From the NCBI GenBank assembly GCA_964019135.1, contig OZ025248.1, forward strand, positions 50,151,670 through 50,215,669: DNA of 64,000 bases, given 5' to 3'. The notes below the pieces were generated by a model. It was not told the DNA's origin and searched no databases. It saw only the letters and a list, made by a program, of their open reading frames with translations. This DNA is from Arenicola marina (taxonomy: Eukaryota > Annelida > Polychaeta > Arenicolidae). Each line of letters opens with the position of its first letter. Within the stretch, counting starts at the first letter, position 1. The position numbers and the translations under genes were made by a program. Below, one piece after another: positions 11,301-23,700 of the stretch.

Positions 11301-14300
11301 GGAGTTTTATGAAAGAAAGGAAAAACAGATTGAACTGCAGAAGAAAATGTAAGAGCTTAAAAATTATTGGTAAAAATGCTTGGTGAAAAAAACAAAAAAC
11401 ATCTTGTTTTCCTAATTGTTTATCAAAATGCATTAACATTTCTGGCAAAAATAATAAACCTCAGTAGTTACAAAGTAAAAAGTTAAAACAAAGTCTCCTG
11501 GTTTTGTTTCAGCCAAAACTCCAATCTTTTGAATCAGGCAAGGTTACGTGTACTCAAGGCAAGGGAGGATCACTTGAAGGTGAATTCAGAATTTATTCCC
11601 GCTCCTTCATCAAAGGTTCAACTCCTCATTTCAAACTGTGTTACTCAAAACAGAAAAATTGCCGCATGAATATTAATGATCTATTGCTGACTGAAAAGGT
11701 TGTTCCCTTTATTTTGTTGGCAGCTGTCCCTTTACGTAAGAGAATTTAAGAGATATTTAAATATACTGATACCACAATGATACATATTAACTTGCAATTC
11801 TCGCTAAGTGACATGATATTTGTACAGACTCTGCATGAGGAGGCAGGACAGAAGCTTGCTCATCTCATCACAAATACAAGTGGCTATAAACAGCTGTTGG
11901 AGGGTCTCATCACACAGGTAAAATATATATGCATTCTGCATGTACTGCGTGTGGAAGAACGAGCTGATGATCATGCGGGTCAATTCTGGGTACTAAGGGT
12001 CAAGCCAGATCATCTCTTCTTGTGTCGAGCGTATTGTTTAAATATCTGACAGTTACGTTCACAATGCGAGTCTAGAGACTTTTCATATCATAAAGTACTT
12101 TGTGGTTCATTCATATAAATAATGTACACTTTTAGGACAAATGCCTAACAACGTCACCATACGCAAGTTGTTTGATCTCTAACCATGTATTGCAAGACGA
12201 TGATGATGGACGGTGGTCATACACGTAAATAATGGAAAGAGCGTCATCACCTTCTCCCCCGTGTTGAAAGTAGGCCTGCACAGATATGATGGCTGCACGT
12301 CGGGTGACACGTCGACTATGACAGCAGTTAAAGTCAGTATGTATCCTACAATGACAAACTCCTTTGGCTTGTTTCAGTCACTGTTCCAGCTGTTGGAAGA
12401 TAACGTGATCATCCGATGTCGGCAGCAAGACGTCGGACTGGTCAAGGTAAGCATGTCCTTGGTTAAGTTGATATAGTAAAATAAATAAAATGCTAAATAA
12501 AAATAATAAAATGTTAAGTTAAAATATTAAAAATAATAAAATGTTAAGTTAAAATATTAAAATAAATAAAATGTTGATTTGAAATATATACATAAATTAG
12601 GTACCGGTAGCTCTTAAAACAAAACCGGTTCACACTTATGAATTCTTCATTGTACCGGTACACTTAAGAATGTTCATATGTACACTTATGAATGTTCATA
12701 TGTACACTTAGGAAATGTTCATGTCTGTATTTGAAATGTTCATATGTACACTTATGAAATGTTCATGTCTGCACTTACGAAATGTTCATATGTACACTTA
12801 TGAAATGTTTATATGTACACTTATGAAATGTTCATGTCTGCACTTGAAATGTTCATGTCTGCACTTAAAATGTTCATATGTACACTTATCAAATGTTCAG
12901 ATGTACACTTATGAAATGTTCATATGCACACTGAGAAATTTATTTGAAACTGTATCGCTTTATTTCAGGAAGTGATTATTAACTGCTGCCAAGCGTATAA
13001 GACTGCTACCGGTAAAACTACCAACATTGCCATCGATACGGATAACTATCTTCACAAGGATATGTAAGTATAAGACTGCTACCGGTAAAACTACCAACAG
13101 TACCATCGATACGGATAACTATCTTTACAAGGATATGTAAGTATAAGACTGCTACCGGTAAAACCACCAACATTACCATCGATACGGATAACTATTTTCA
13201 CAAGGATATGTAAGTATAAGACTGCTACCGGTAAAACCACCAACATTACCATCGATACGGATAACTATCTTCACAAGGATATGTAAGTATAAGACTGCTA
13301 CCGGTAAAACTACCAACATTACCATCAATACGGATAACTAACAGTCATTTGGCGTATCGAGGCGTATCGAGGCTTCATAATTTGACCCCTGAGGAGTACC
13401 CCAGGGATCAATACTTGGCCCCCTTCTGTTTGTAAACTGTATAAAACGGTATCTCTAGAGCGAGTTCAATATTTAGTGTAATTATATACGCTGATACAAC
13501 CCTTTCTAGTACCTTACCGCCCAAAACTAATGTCCACCGAAAGACTGAAGTATTAAGCAATGGACTGTCTTTAGTAAGCAATTGGCTTAAACTGAACCGA
13601 CTATCTCCAAACATCTAAAAGACCAAATTTATGCTATTTTATGTGCCACAATCCGGGTAACGATTCCGGAACTTTATATTGAAAATACGAAGATGGAATG
13701 TCTTGATGAATTTGATTTTTTTGGACTGACCGTACATAATCATCTGAAGTTATACAATTGTTTGTAAAATATCTAAGGTAGTTACAGTCCTGTTGCATCT
13801 AAAATGGTTTATAGATCCCCGGACCACAGACATTGCGGTCCAGTCACTGTGGCCCTCGTGGCTGTGGGCTGTAACACGGCAGTCCCTGCGGTCGTGGTTG
13901 GTTTGATTGGTGGCATGTCTCTTTCATTATTTTTATCTCTCGTTTACCTTTTGACAACATGATAATGCTGAAACGGCGCCCCAAAGCTGGTAAATGTCTT
14001 AACCTTTGGTCAACCTTTCTCTGTTGCTAGAACTGGCGGCGTGGAGCTCCTTGCTCAGCGTGGCAAAATCAAGGTGGTCAACACACTGGAAAGCAGACTA
14101 GAATTGATTAGCAGACAGGTGCGTTACCTTCAACATGGAAGATACCAAGCCTTACTTTGACCAACTGATATTTTTGTAATTAAAGGGAGTCGAACTGTCT
14201 TAAACTGATGGTGTACATTTTGGGTTTTAATTTTTGTATACTGCGTTGCTGATTTATGATCTGTTCCTTCTGATCGTTACAGATGTTACCTGAACTACGA

Positions 14301-14345
14301 GAAATGCTCTTTGGCGCAAACCCAAACAGGAAATTCTTGGATTAG
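8310..14345 (+). CDS. ATP6V1E1: V-type proton ATPase subunit E (9 exons, complete)
   Basis: Subunit E pairs with subunit G in the peripheral stalk that holds the V1 sector against the membrane rotor of the vacuolar proton pump. Coding exons are 8310-8342, 10904-10969, 11239-11348, 11513-11579, 11828-11917, 12378-12446, 12969-13063, 14031-14118 and 14283-14345, all with GT-AG junctions and matching phases. They total 681 nt, or 226 aa, the same as the human protein as I recall it. Family blocks in order: N-terminal [11 protein letters not shown], the charged helix [54 protein letters not shown], and the C-terminus TLESRLELI...[13 protein letters not shown] then TAG. The start has an A at -3 (ACCATGG). 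Intron 1 is long (2.6 kb); introns 6 and 7 hold minisatellites. It stands for the ancestor of vertebrate E1 and E2. Confidence 0.96.
12658..12940 (+). repeat. Minisatellite, unit about 23 bp, in ATP6V1E intron 6
   Basis: About a dozen imperfect copies of GAAATGTTCATATGTACACT with length variation lie just before the acceptor of exon 7. Variants alternate CATATGTAC and CATGTCTGC. No coding role. Confidence 0.85.
13064..13340 (+). repeat. 73-bp tandem repeat that copies the end of ATP6V1E exon 7 and its donor
   Basis: The last 64 or so bases of exon 7 plus the donor GTAAGTATAAG recur about 3.8 times in intron 7. Each full copy ends ACAAGGATATGTAAGT, so the true donor at 13063/13064 is followed by at least three further intact donors at 73-bp steps. 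Copies differ from the exon by a few substitutions (GCC to ACC, AAACTACC to AAACCACC). The unit length is not a multiple of three, so use of a later donor would shift the frame. Confidence 0.93.
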
Positions 14346-14653
14346 TTCTTCCTGACATGGTATTAGTCTTTACCACGTAGTCTTACAAGTAAACGCCTAA
14401 CAGTTCTCCACAGCATTGGATAGTGATCAACCTCCCTGCCTTAGACCAGTCATAAGTTGTCTCGGCAGATGGTGTGATGGTTGTAGCGGTCGACCGAACC
14501 TGCTCCTTAATCGGGTAATAGAATACCTGGAGAATGTTTGTAGTCATTGTTAGCCTAGCAGTGCAGCATATGACCCTTCTTCGGAGTCAGTCCTGTGTTT
14601 AGTTGTCGACATAAACAAATGATGTTGCAAAAAGGTAACTACTGCAGAAATCT

Positions 14654-14659
14654 AATAAA
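14654..14659 (+). terminator. Candidate poly(A) signal of ATP6V1E
   Basis: AATAAA, 309 bases after the stop codon, in a plausible 3' UTR position. Not proven; other AATAAA sequences occur further on. Confidence 0.35.
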
Positions 14660-15540
14660 ACGGTACATTTTTTATTTAAATCTTCCTAATATGGCCATAT
14701 CGGCTTGCGAACAAGACACCTTCAGCTGGGTAGTTATTGTCTCTTCTAGTCTTATCGTCATTCCAAGTAAGCTTCATCGGTAGTTTAATGTGATTATAAA
14801 CATCGTTTTTGTGTGAGAACTGAGATGCTGCAACAGACCAGTTTTTGTAAGCCGGGAAGAACCCGATGATATTCTAGAGGTCGGAGTTTGTTGTCGATAG
14901 CAGCGGTAGTCCTTTTCAGCTAGCCGGAGAAAGTTAGTTTTGTTGCTATTCAGTCTTACTGTAATTTAAGTTTACTAAGATGGCTATTTGGGTGGGCAGT
15001 GGTATGTGGCATATTCCATGATGTTGTATATAGAGTATGTATACATACGGTGGTAAAGATAACTGAAAATAAATGTCTCGTTGTGCATCAAATTGTGTCG
15101 ACGTTATGAGTAATGATGTTTTCGCCGTTTTCAATACTCAAAGCGATTGATACAGAACGAGTTTTCCTCTTGTTCTTGCTCGGTATCTGTAAACCTCTGG
15201 TTACTACGTTCCAGTAACTGCTATGCTTCTGGGAAAAACAATTGCAAGAAATCAACAAACCCTCTTCTTTTTTCTACCGCCGAATTCAGAAATCTTTTTC
15301 AGCTGTTTTATTAGCACATCGCCGGTTTGTCCAACATGTGGTTAATAATTGCTTATTCCGAAAACAAACCAAATGTGCAACTAACGACAAATATGTGGAT
15401 CACCGCATTTACTAGACTGAACAATCCTGTATTGATCAAACTTGTGCGTGTTTCACAGTTGAATGTAACAAGATTACGACAGCTCGTAAGTTGTCGGCTC
15501 ACCACCGCATAAATAGGTTCAAACGATTTTTCGCATCCTA

Positions 15541-15573
<33 letters not shown>

Positions 15574-15587
15574 CCGGTATATATAGT
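15541..15587. repeat. TA dinucleotide microsatellite
   Basis: About 16 TA/AT repeats interrupted by ACCGGT, an 8-base palindrome (TACCGGTA) that recurs in this region. Confidence 0.9.
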
Positions 15588-17772
15588 ACTGCCATGACGT
15601 CACCATATATTGTACTAGCATTAGGTCACCATTGTACAAACTGCAGTATGCGTTATCGACGTACATACAGACAGATTACTAAATCATTTCTAAAAGTGTA
15701 ATCCCACTATTGCCATTGTTGGGATGTCGCAATATTCATTTAAAGCCTCGTTTTAATTTATTGGCGCTTAGAATCTGGTTCGCATTCGAATCGCAAGCAG
15801 CAACAAAAGACACTGAAGGCACTTCCATTACAAACAACATGCCCTTACTTTTTATGGAAATTGTCAACAATATTTTCGAACACAAATTGTCGACAGTAAA
15901 ACCACTTCAGCTTTGCTACGTAAGTTGTTGCACTACATAATGATATGAGACTAAAAGGGTAGCCGATACCGGTACCTTCACCACTGTTCTGCACGATCGT
16001 ACTGGGACCATGTTCATATTTTCCATTTCACCATTTCATTGCATTCAAACTTATAAGGTTAATATGATCAATAAACAAGATACACTGTCGCTTATTATTT
16101 TCGACTTCCATTACCCTTGAATTAAAGAGGTCATTATGAAAAATCATGATTGTTGACACACAGAATCTTATCAAGCAATTATTCGTTGATCTACCTTAGT
16201 AGCTCAACGCAGACCTTCCATTTCGCGAAGTCGGAAATATAATAGTTCCACATTTAAAATAATAAAATTACAATTGATACTATTTTTGGTGACTAAGATA
16301 AATCCATTCCTGATACACTAGAGCTGAATAAAAGACTTGACTGACTACACCTGGTGCACGTACATACTCAGTAAGCCTACTGCAGACAGCTTAAGACGCA
16401 TGTCGGCCTCAAGCCGCCAACATTGGATATTTGAGAACAATTTTACTGTAATGGCAGTACTGGCCAAATTGACATAGACAAAAATACTAGAACACAATGA
16501 ATACATTTAAATATAAATAACCAGACATTACTAATAACAATTCTTCACTTACAGCAGCTGAAGTAATGCTAAAAGTTATTCTATTAATTCCTCTTGCTCG
16601 GAATCCGTTTCGAACATAACAAGGACTTCCAATTAGCGAATTAGGGCCAGCAGAAAACCACATATTTTCTATAATTAATAGATATGTGTCGGAAAAAGAA
16701 TTTTAGCTGACATATTTCCCTTTTCTATGGTACCATTGTTTCCTAACAGGGGTTTCGTTTCAATCACGACTCGCATTTAAATTGACAAAGAATAAATGCC
16801 TCCTGACATGCAAGTCTGCCCGAAAAGAGATGGCTGCCCATTTTAAACAAGTAACAGGAAAAACGCGTGCGATAAAATCAATCTGAAAAAGTGCAAATAT
16901 GGTCGTTCGAATTAAGACTACCAGTGACATGTCATAATAAAGACAACATAAACTAGCAGTGTTTTAGAAGACACCACTGAAACGTGCTGGTCCTCATCTA
17001 GGAATAGCAAATTCATGCTTACCTGGGTCAATGACATATCATTTGTGTCCTGTGAACAGCTCACATATAGCAGTCACAACCGGTAAGAAGAGGTTTTTAT
17101 GAAGCAAAAAGACTCGGTCATAGTCCTAACACTGAGGACTATAGGATATATTCAGTCGTTTGCTAGTAAACGACGGTACGCCTGCCCTGTTTATGAAATC
17201 AGTGTCAGAGATGGGCGTTTTAACTGACACAGGAACTCAGACCCGCATGCAAGTAAAATAGCCTTTAGGTTGATATACCGTATACGTCCCCATAGCTTGA
17301 TACATTGCACCCTGGCGACGGGACCGAAACGATGAACTCCTGTGGAAATATGTCCGTTTGGGATGCACTCCGGTCAATGCAGAGACATAACATAGATACA
17401 GGTTGCATTTTGGCGCGAAGATATAGTCGTTCACACATCCTCTGCGGGAGTGATGGACAAGACATGCGGTAAGGATGAGAAACTACGTTTCACCCTACAG
17501 TACGCTATCACACACGGTGCTTCTCGCTTTACGTACCCTAACCATAAATATCTTACATTGTGTGTAAACCAGATGCTCACATATATGCTCAAATATATAT
17601 ATAAGTTTCTTCATACTCGACATCACTTTTGCAGTAAGCCATGGGTGTATATACATGTACAGGGAAGTCAATTTCACTGCATGGTAAACCAAACAAATAA
17701 CAAGAATCACATCATAGAATTTGTGGCGCATTACTGCATTAAATCACAACAGACTAGGCTTTGGTGTGAGCG

Positions 17773-20700
17773 TTACTTCTGGACGGGGTATCCCATGAGC
17801 CTCTCGGCGACGCCCATGTAGTACACTGTCTGTGCGATGCCGAACAGCGGAGCAATGACCATCATTCTGCACGCGCCGCCCTTGAAAAACGCCCTCCAGC
17901 CTTCGTGCTTCAAAGTTTTGCTGTCAAAGGGAAGAACAATATGTGAAAGATCACTGATCCATGAACCACATTTAAACAGTTCCCAGTTTTTGTTCCCATT
18001 AAGTAGTCACCAATGTGGAACACAAAGGTTGGTTCAAGTGCAATTAGTGAAACGTTTTTTTTTCACGGATAAACAGTACACAAGTGAAGCTCAACCCGTC
18101 AATGTTAAGACGATTGCATCACTATGCCGAACGCCTCACAGTCTATATAAAGTATCAATCAGGAATTTGGGGGTGAGAAAAACGGCATAACTTGTCTAAA
18201 ACAGTAACAGCCATAGGCTGAAGGGCACTGACAGAAGTAGCTTTTGCACAAATTGGGATCGGAAAGGCGACTCGTGACATCGATTAGGTTCATTAGCTCG
18301 TGGCTCCAAAGTGCCGAGAGCTCCAAAGACCAATCATTGGCCGCCGAGCTGCTGCGCCTGTCAAGCGCCCGGATACCCAAGCTGAGCACACGTAGTTATG
18401 GGGGTGGATTACCTGTATCATTTGCCGCAAAGATCACAGTCATAGCTTGTTTGTTAGATTTTTAGAACTTTCGAATTTTCGATATTTCGAATTTGTGTAG
18501 GGAGATAGCTTACGCTGCCACCTGACGCCATTTACATATGTTTAGCATTTTTCAGATTTTTAGTTTAAACCAAAAGTGACGTCACATGACGCATCAGAAA
18601 AACGCCAGATTTCACAGAAGTTATCTCCATTCACATTTGAAAGAACAGTTAAAAACGCACAGCGATAGCTTAAAGCAATATACTCTTTACATGCGCCATC
18701 TTAGATTTTTTACATTTTAGACTAAAGACTAAAAGTATCTCAAAAATTATGATGCATATGTTTTATATCTCTGCGTCTGCAAAACAAACATTTCAACAGA
18801 AAACTGCGCGGTCTATTTTTATCGCGCGCGGACGTGATAGCGATCCGCGGTCGACATCACACACAAAATACCGAACGGCGAACAGGCGCGCAGGGATATA
18901 AAGCCGGCCACCAACATCTGCTCCGGGGACCAAATTACTTCTCTCCGGAGAGCCCACAGCCTTTCAGGATTTAAATTCAAGACAGAATGTATTTATTTGA
19001 CGTGGAGAAGAGGTTGGTAATACAAAAAAGTACGGAATATATTGCTTCAAGCCTAGATATGCCCAAAAATGGGAAAACTAACAGAGGTCATTTAGTGCTT
19101 TAAAAAAAATTACCTCGTTAAAGTGTTCAATACCAAAAATGGGCGTCTCACAGGGTAGAACATCTTGAAAGAATTTCTAACGCCAATATTAACGGAGATA
19201 GGCGTGCATTCTAATGACTGTCAGTAACAAAAACACGTGTAGAAAAGGGCGAAAAAAGTAGTAAAACTGATTCCAGAAATCCTTACTAGAAGCAATCAAT
19301 GATGCCGTTATAACTCAGTTCACCGGCTCCTTTCTGCATTGTCTGCAGTCTCGTCTTCACAACTGAAATAAACAAAGTACTTATTGAACAAAGCGGATTT
19401 CATATCGCTGAAGATCTTCCTTGTGAGTCCTGATGTATTGGACAACGTCCCTGAATAGAGCACGTCGGACCTTCCTCAGAAATATCGCAAAGCTAATGAA
19501 GTAGTACCTATTCTACGAGATTATGAATTATGTTTTATGGATTAATCTCGTGGTGCATAATGTCGAGAAGGCTCTGGCTGTACGAAGACGTTTAATATGG
19601 CTATTTGCCCCTGTCTTCAGGTCGTATCACAACACTCGAAGGGTGAAGGGTCTTTCATGGACACTAGGTTTCGGTGGTAACCTCACTAGTCCTTGCAAAT
19701 GGGCAATACAACATTTATTCTGTACGAACAAGGACATTCGAGCAATGCCAGACGATCTCATGATCGAGATTGTTTGGTGGCCACGTGGCAAGGACTGCAA
19801 TACTCACCATCAAAGGGGTTGACTGAGAGCGAGGCAATACTTCCCGCCGCACAGCCGGATATGAATGAAATATAGAAAACGGCCTGGCCACTCTCTCGTC
19901 GCTTGCCCTATTTATTGAACAAAAATAATATAAATAATTATTAACATAATATAGCGTGTGTGGCCGTAGTCGGTGAGTGGAGAGTGACTAATATACTATT
20001 CCATACATTAAAATAATTGAACATATTGCCTTCTGTACTTTTGCGGTAAATTGGTGCAAAACGGAGAATTATTTCGCGGGAGAGTTATACAGAGCCAACA
20101 ATTTGGACAATACAGTTATGTGTAACAACATCAGCATATACCCAAGAACAACCAGTGTTCTAGTACGCATGAATTCTGAAAATGGTCGTGTTATCAAGAC
20201 ATCTGCATGAGGCTTGATATCAGGGAACACTTACGAGGGAGTTGAGGTGAGCAAACAAGGGAAAGTATATGGCTGAGAAGGTAATGTCCCTGAGCCACGT
20301 GGCGCCGACGCCCTTGTAGAGACCCATAATGCCCTTCTCTCGCAGCAGCTGGAGAGCGATCTGAGACGCCCTGATCTTGGTGGGGTTGGCCACGCTCTCG
20401 CCCGCAGCTTTACTGGTGGCTCCTAAATACATCATACGTTAGTTGACAACTAGACGATGGGACCAAAGTACATATACTGTAAAAACAACATAAAGATATT
20501 ATTACCGTATGGATATATCTTCTGTTTCTTCCGCATAACATACACGCATATCGATCAATAAGACTATAGGAGAGGTTTGCAAACGAAAGTAATGACCTAT
20601 GACAAATACATATACAGAATTTGTCCGTGCGTGGTAGTCGTACCAAGCTTTGGCCATTATTCAGACTCCACTGCTTTGCTATAATTGCTTAACTAACGTA

Positions 20701-23700
20701 TGTGGCTCACCTGACCGGCCCGCATCTTGTAGCTGGATCTTGAGCAGTTCCATAGGTGTGGTGATGACCACTTGGCAGAAGCCGGCGCCCGCCCCGGCCA
20801 GTGTCTCCCGCGGCAGAGTAAGACGACCGCTGCAAACACGTGGTTTCAACTGGTAAGTATACATGTACAATCTAAGTGTAGCCTCTTTAACTCGTGAATA
20901 TACAATCCATTGTGTAGCCTCTTTAACCCATGAATATACAATCCAATGTGTAGCCTGTTAAACTTGTGAATATACAATCCAAGTGTAACCTCTTTAACAC
21001 GTGAATATACAATCCAATTTGTAGCCTCTTAAACTCGTGAATATACAATCCAATGTGAAGCCTCTTTAACTCGTGAATATACAATACAAGTGTAACCTCT
21101 TTAACTCGTGAATATAATCCAATGTTTAGCCTCTTTAACTTGTGAATATACAATCCAATGTGTAACCTCTTTAACTCGTGAACATACAATCCAATGTGTA
21201 GCCTCTTTAACTCGGGAATATACAATCTAATGTGTAGCCTCTTTAACTCGGGAATATACAATCTAATGTGTAGCCGCTTTAACTCGTGAATATAAAATCC
21301 AATGCGTAACCTCTTTAACTGTATGAAGAAACAATCCAATGTGCGACCTCTTTAACTCGTCAATATACAATCCAATGTGTAGCCTCTTTAACTCGTAAAT
21401 ATACAATGCAAGTGTAACCTCTTTAACTCGTGAATATAATCCAATGTGTAGCCTCTGTAACTCGTGAATATACAATCCCATCGGTAGCGTCTTTAACTCG
21501 TGAATATACAATCCAAGTGTAACCTCTTTAACTTGTGAATATACAATCTAACGTGTAGCCTCTTTAACTCGTGAATATACAATCCAATGTGTATCTTCAA
21601 CAACAATCCAATCTGCGACCTCTTTAACTGTGAATACACAATCCAATGCGCAGCCTCTTTAACTCGTGAATATACAATCCAATGTGTAGCCTCTTTAACT
21701 CGTGCATATACAATCCAATGTGTATCCTCTTTAACTCGTGAATATACAATCCAATGTCTAGCCTCTTTAACTTGTGAATATACAATCCAATGTGTAACCT
21801 CTTTAACTCGTGAATATACAATCCAATGTGCAGCCTCTTTAACTCGGGAATATACAATCCAATGTGTAGCCGCTTTAACTCGTGAATATAAAATCCAATG
21901 CGTAACCTCTTTAACTGTATGAAGAAACAATCCAATGTGCGACCTCTTTAACTCGTGAATATACAATCCAATGTGTAGCCTCTTTAACTCGTAAATATAC
22001 AATGCAAGTGTAACCTCTTTAACTCGTGAATATAATCCAATGTGTAGCCTCTTTAACTCGTGAATATACAATCCAATGTGTATCCTCTTTAACTCGTGAA
22101 CATAAAATCCAATGTGTAACCTCTTTAACTGTGTGAAGAAACAATCCAATGTGCGACCTCTTTAACTGTGAATACACAATCCAATGTGCAGCCTCTTTAA
22201 CTCGTGAATATACAATCCAATGTGTAGCCTCTTTAACTCGTGAATATAAAATCCAATGTGTAACCTTTTTAACTGTGTGAAGAAACAATCCAATGTGCAG
22301 CCTCTTTAACTCGTGAATATACAATCCAATTTGTAGCCTCTTTAACTCGTGAATATACAATCCAATGTGAAGCCTCTTTAACACGTAAATATACAATACA
22401 AGTGTAACCTCTATAACTCGTAAAAATAATCCAATGTGTAGCCTCTTTAACTCGTGAATATACAATCCAATGTGCAGCTTTTTTTAACTTGTGAATATAC
22501 AATCCAACGTGTAGCCTCTTTAACTCGTGGATATACAATCCAATGGGTAGCCTCTTTAAATCGTGAATATACAATCCAATGTGTAGCCTCTTTAATTTGT
22601 AACTATAAATGTACAATTCAACGTGCAGCCTCCTCAAATGGTAAATATACATGTGCGGCAAAAAATAATGTGGACAATTGATAAAGAACCTGCTTTACCT
22701 GAAACACGAATCGAACGTCGCCGTGATCGAACGAACAGGTCGCAGGTTTAAATCCGACCTGTCAAAATGCAGCCTAACTGTGCAGAAAATTGACTTGAGA
22801 TAAACATTTACTTTAACGCAACAAATGTGTAGATTGAGACAATTACCTCTCAGTCCGTAAATGATGTCTGAGAAAGTCGTTTCCAACCAGTTTAATCGCC
22901 TTTTCCGGGGTAATGAGAACAGTGTTCACAGCACATCCTATAAATGAAGAACCACAATACTTATTATGCAAAATATAACACCCAAAAGTGTTAAATAAAA
23001 GTAGTCGGGAGATGTTTATCCGATATGTTGGAATAGTTGCAATAAACTCATGATACGTACCTCTGTACATGCCTCGAAAGCCTTCATTTCTCACTGTTTT
23101 TATAGCACAGTCAAACCTGTCATAGGGTTAAAGAGCAATAGTGTCAGTTATATCAATAAAGCAACTGTTTACCATTTAACTGAAATAATACCAGGCATTT
23201 TTGAAGAAACAATACACAAGACAGCCATATGTTCACAGTACTGACAGAAGTACATTTTACCTACTTCGCACAGCAAACGTCGACTATTTCCCGTAGTTTG
23301 CAACCATTCTAGCGTCGATATTAAGCGAGCGGTGATCTTCCCAACTCGATGGTGCCGCGAGCCCATTTCCCCATAGACTCATCATTGGCGGCCGAACGAA
23401 GGGAATATCCCTCTTTCCAGCGCTCTGGTGGCGAAGGAAACTGAAATCCACCAACCGGAAGTAGCTTACAATGAAGGAAGTTTGTTTATCTCCAGAAGGT
23501 CCAATGTTGAACGTTTTCGACTATACCGAAACATTCTTTGGCCGATTTGTTGTATGTACCCAAAAAATTTCATCGTGACGTCACATGACGCATCAGAAAG
23601 CTCTGAGATTTCAGTCTTCCCTAGTTATATTATTGTGATCTATTATAACCCTATGGCGATAGCTTAATCCTAAATGTGTAAACAAGGGAAAAGACTGACA

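Larger units (their letters stand above)
14346..17772. other. Convergent intergenic region with 3' UTRs
   Basis: This region separates the stop codons of two genes that face each other. It should hold both 3' UTRs. A possible poly(A) signal for ATP6V1E is AATAAA at 14654; another AATAAA is near 15067. A TA microsatellite lies at 15541-15587. Short open frames here show no family resemblance. Confidence 0.5.

Noticed and set aside
17450..17821. 123-codon plus-strand frame near the carrier 3' end
   Set aside because: It overlaps the last carrier exon in antisense and shows no recognisable motif.
21493..22149. 218-codon minus-strand frame of [12 protein letters not shown] repeats
   Set aside because: Translation of the 36-bp intron 4 minisatellite of the carrier gene.
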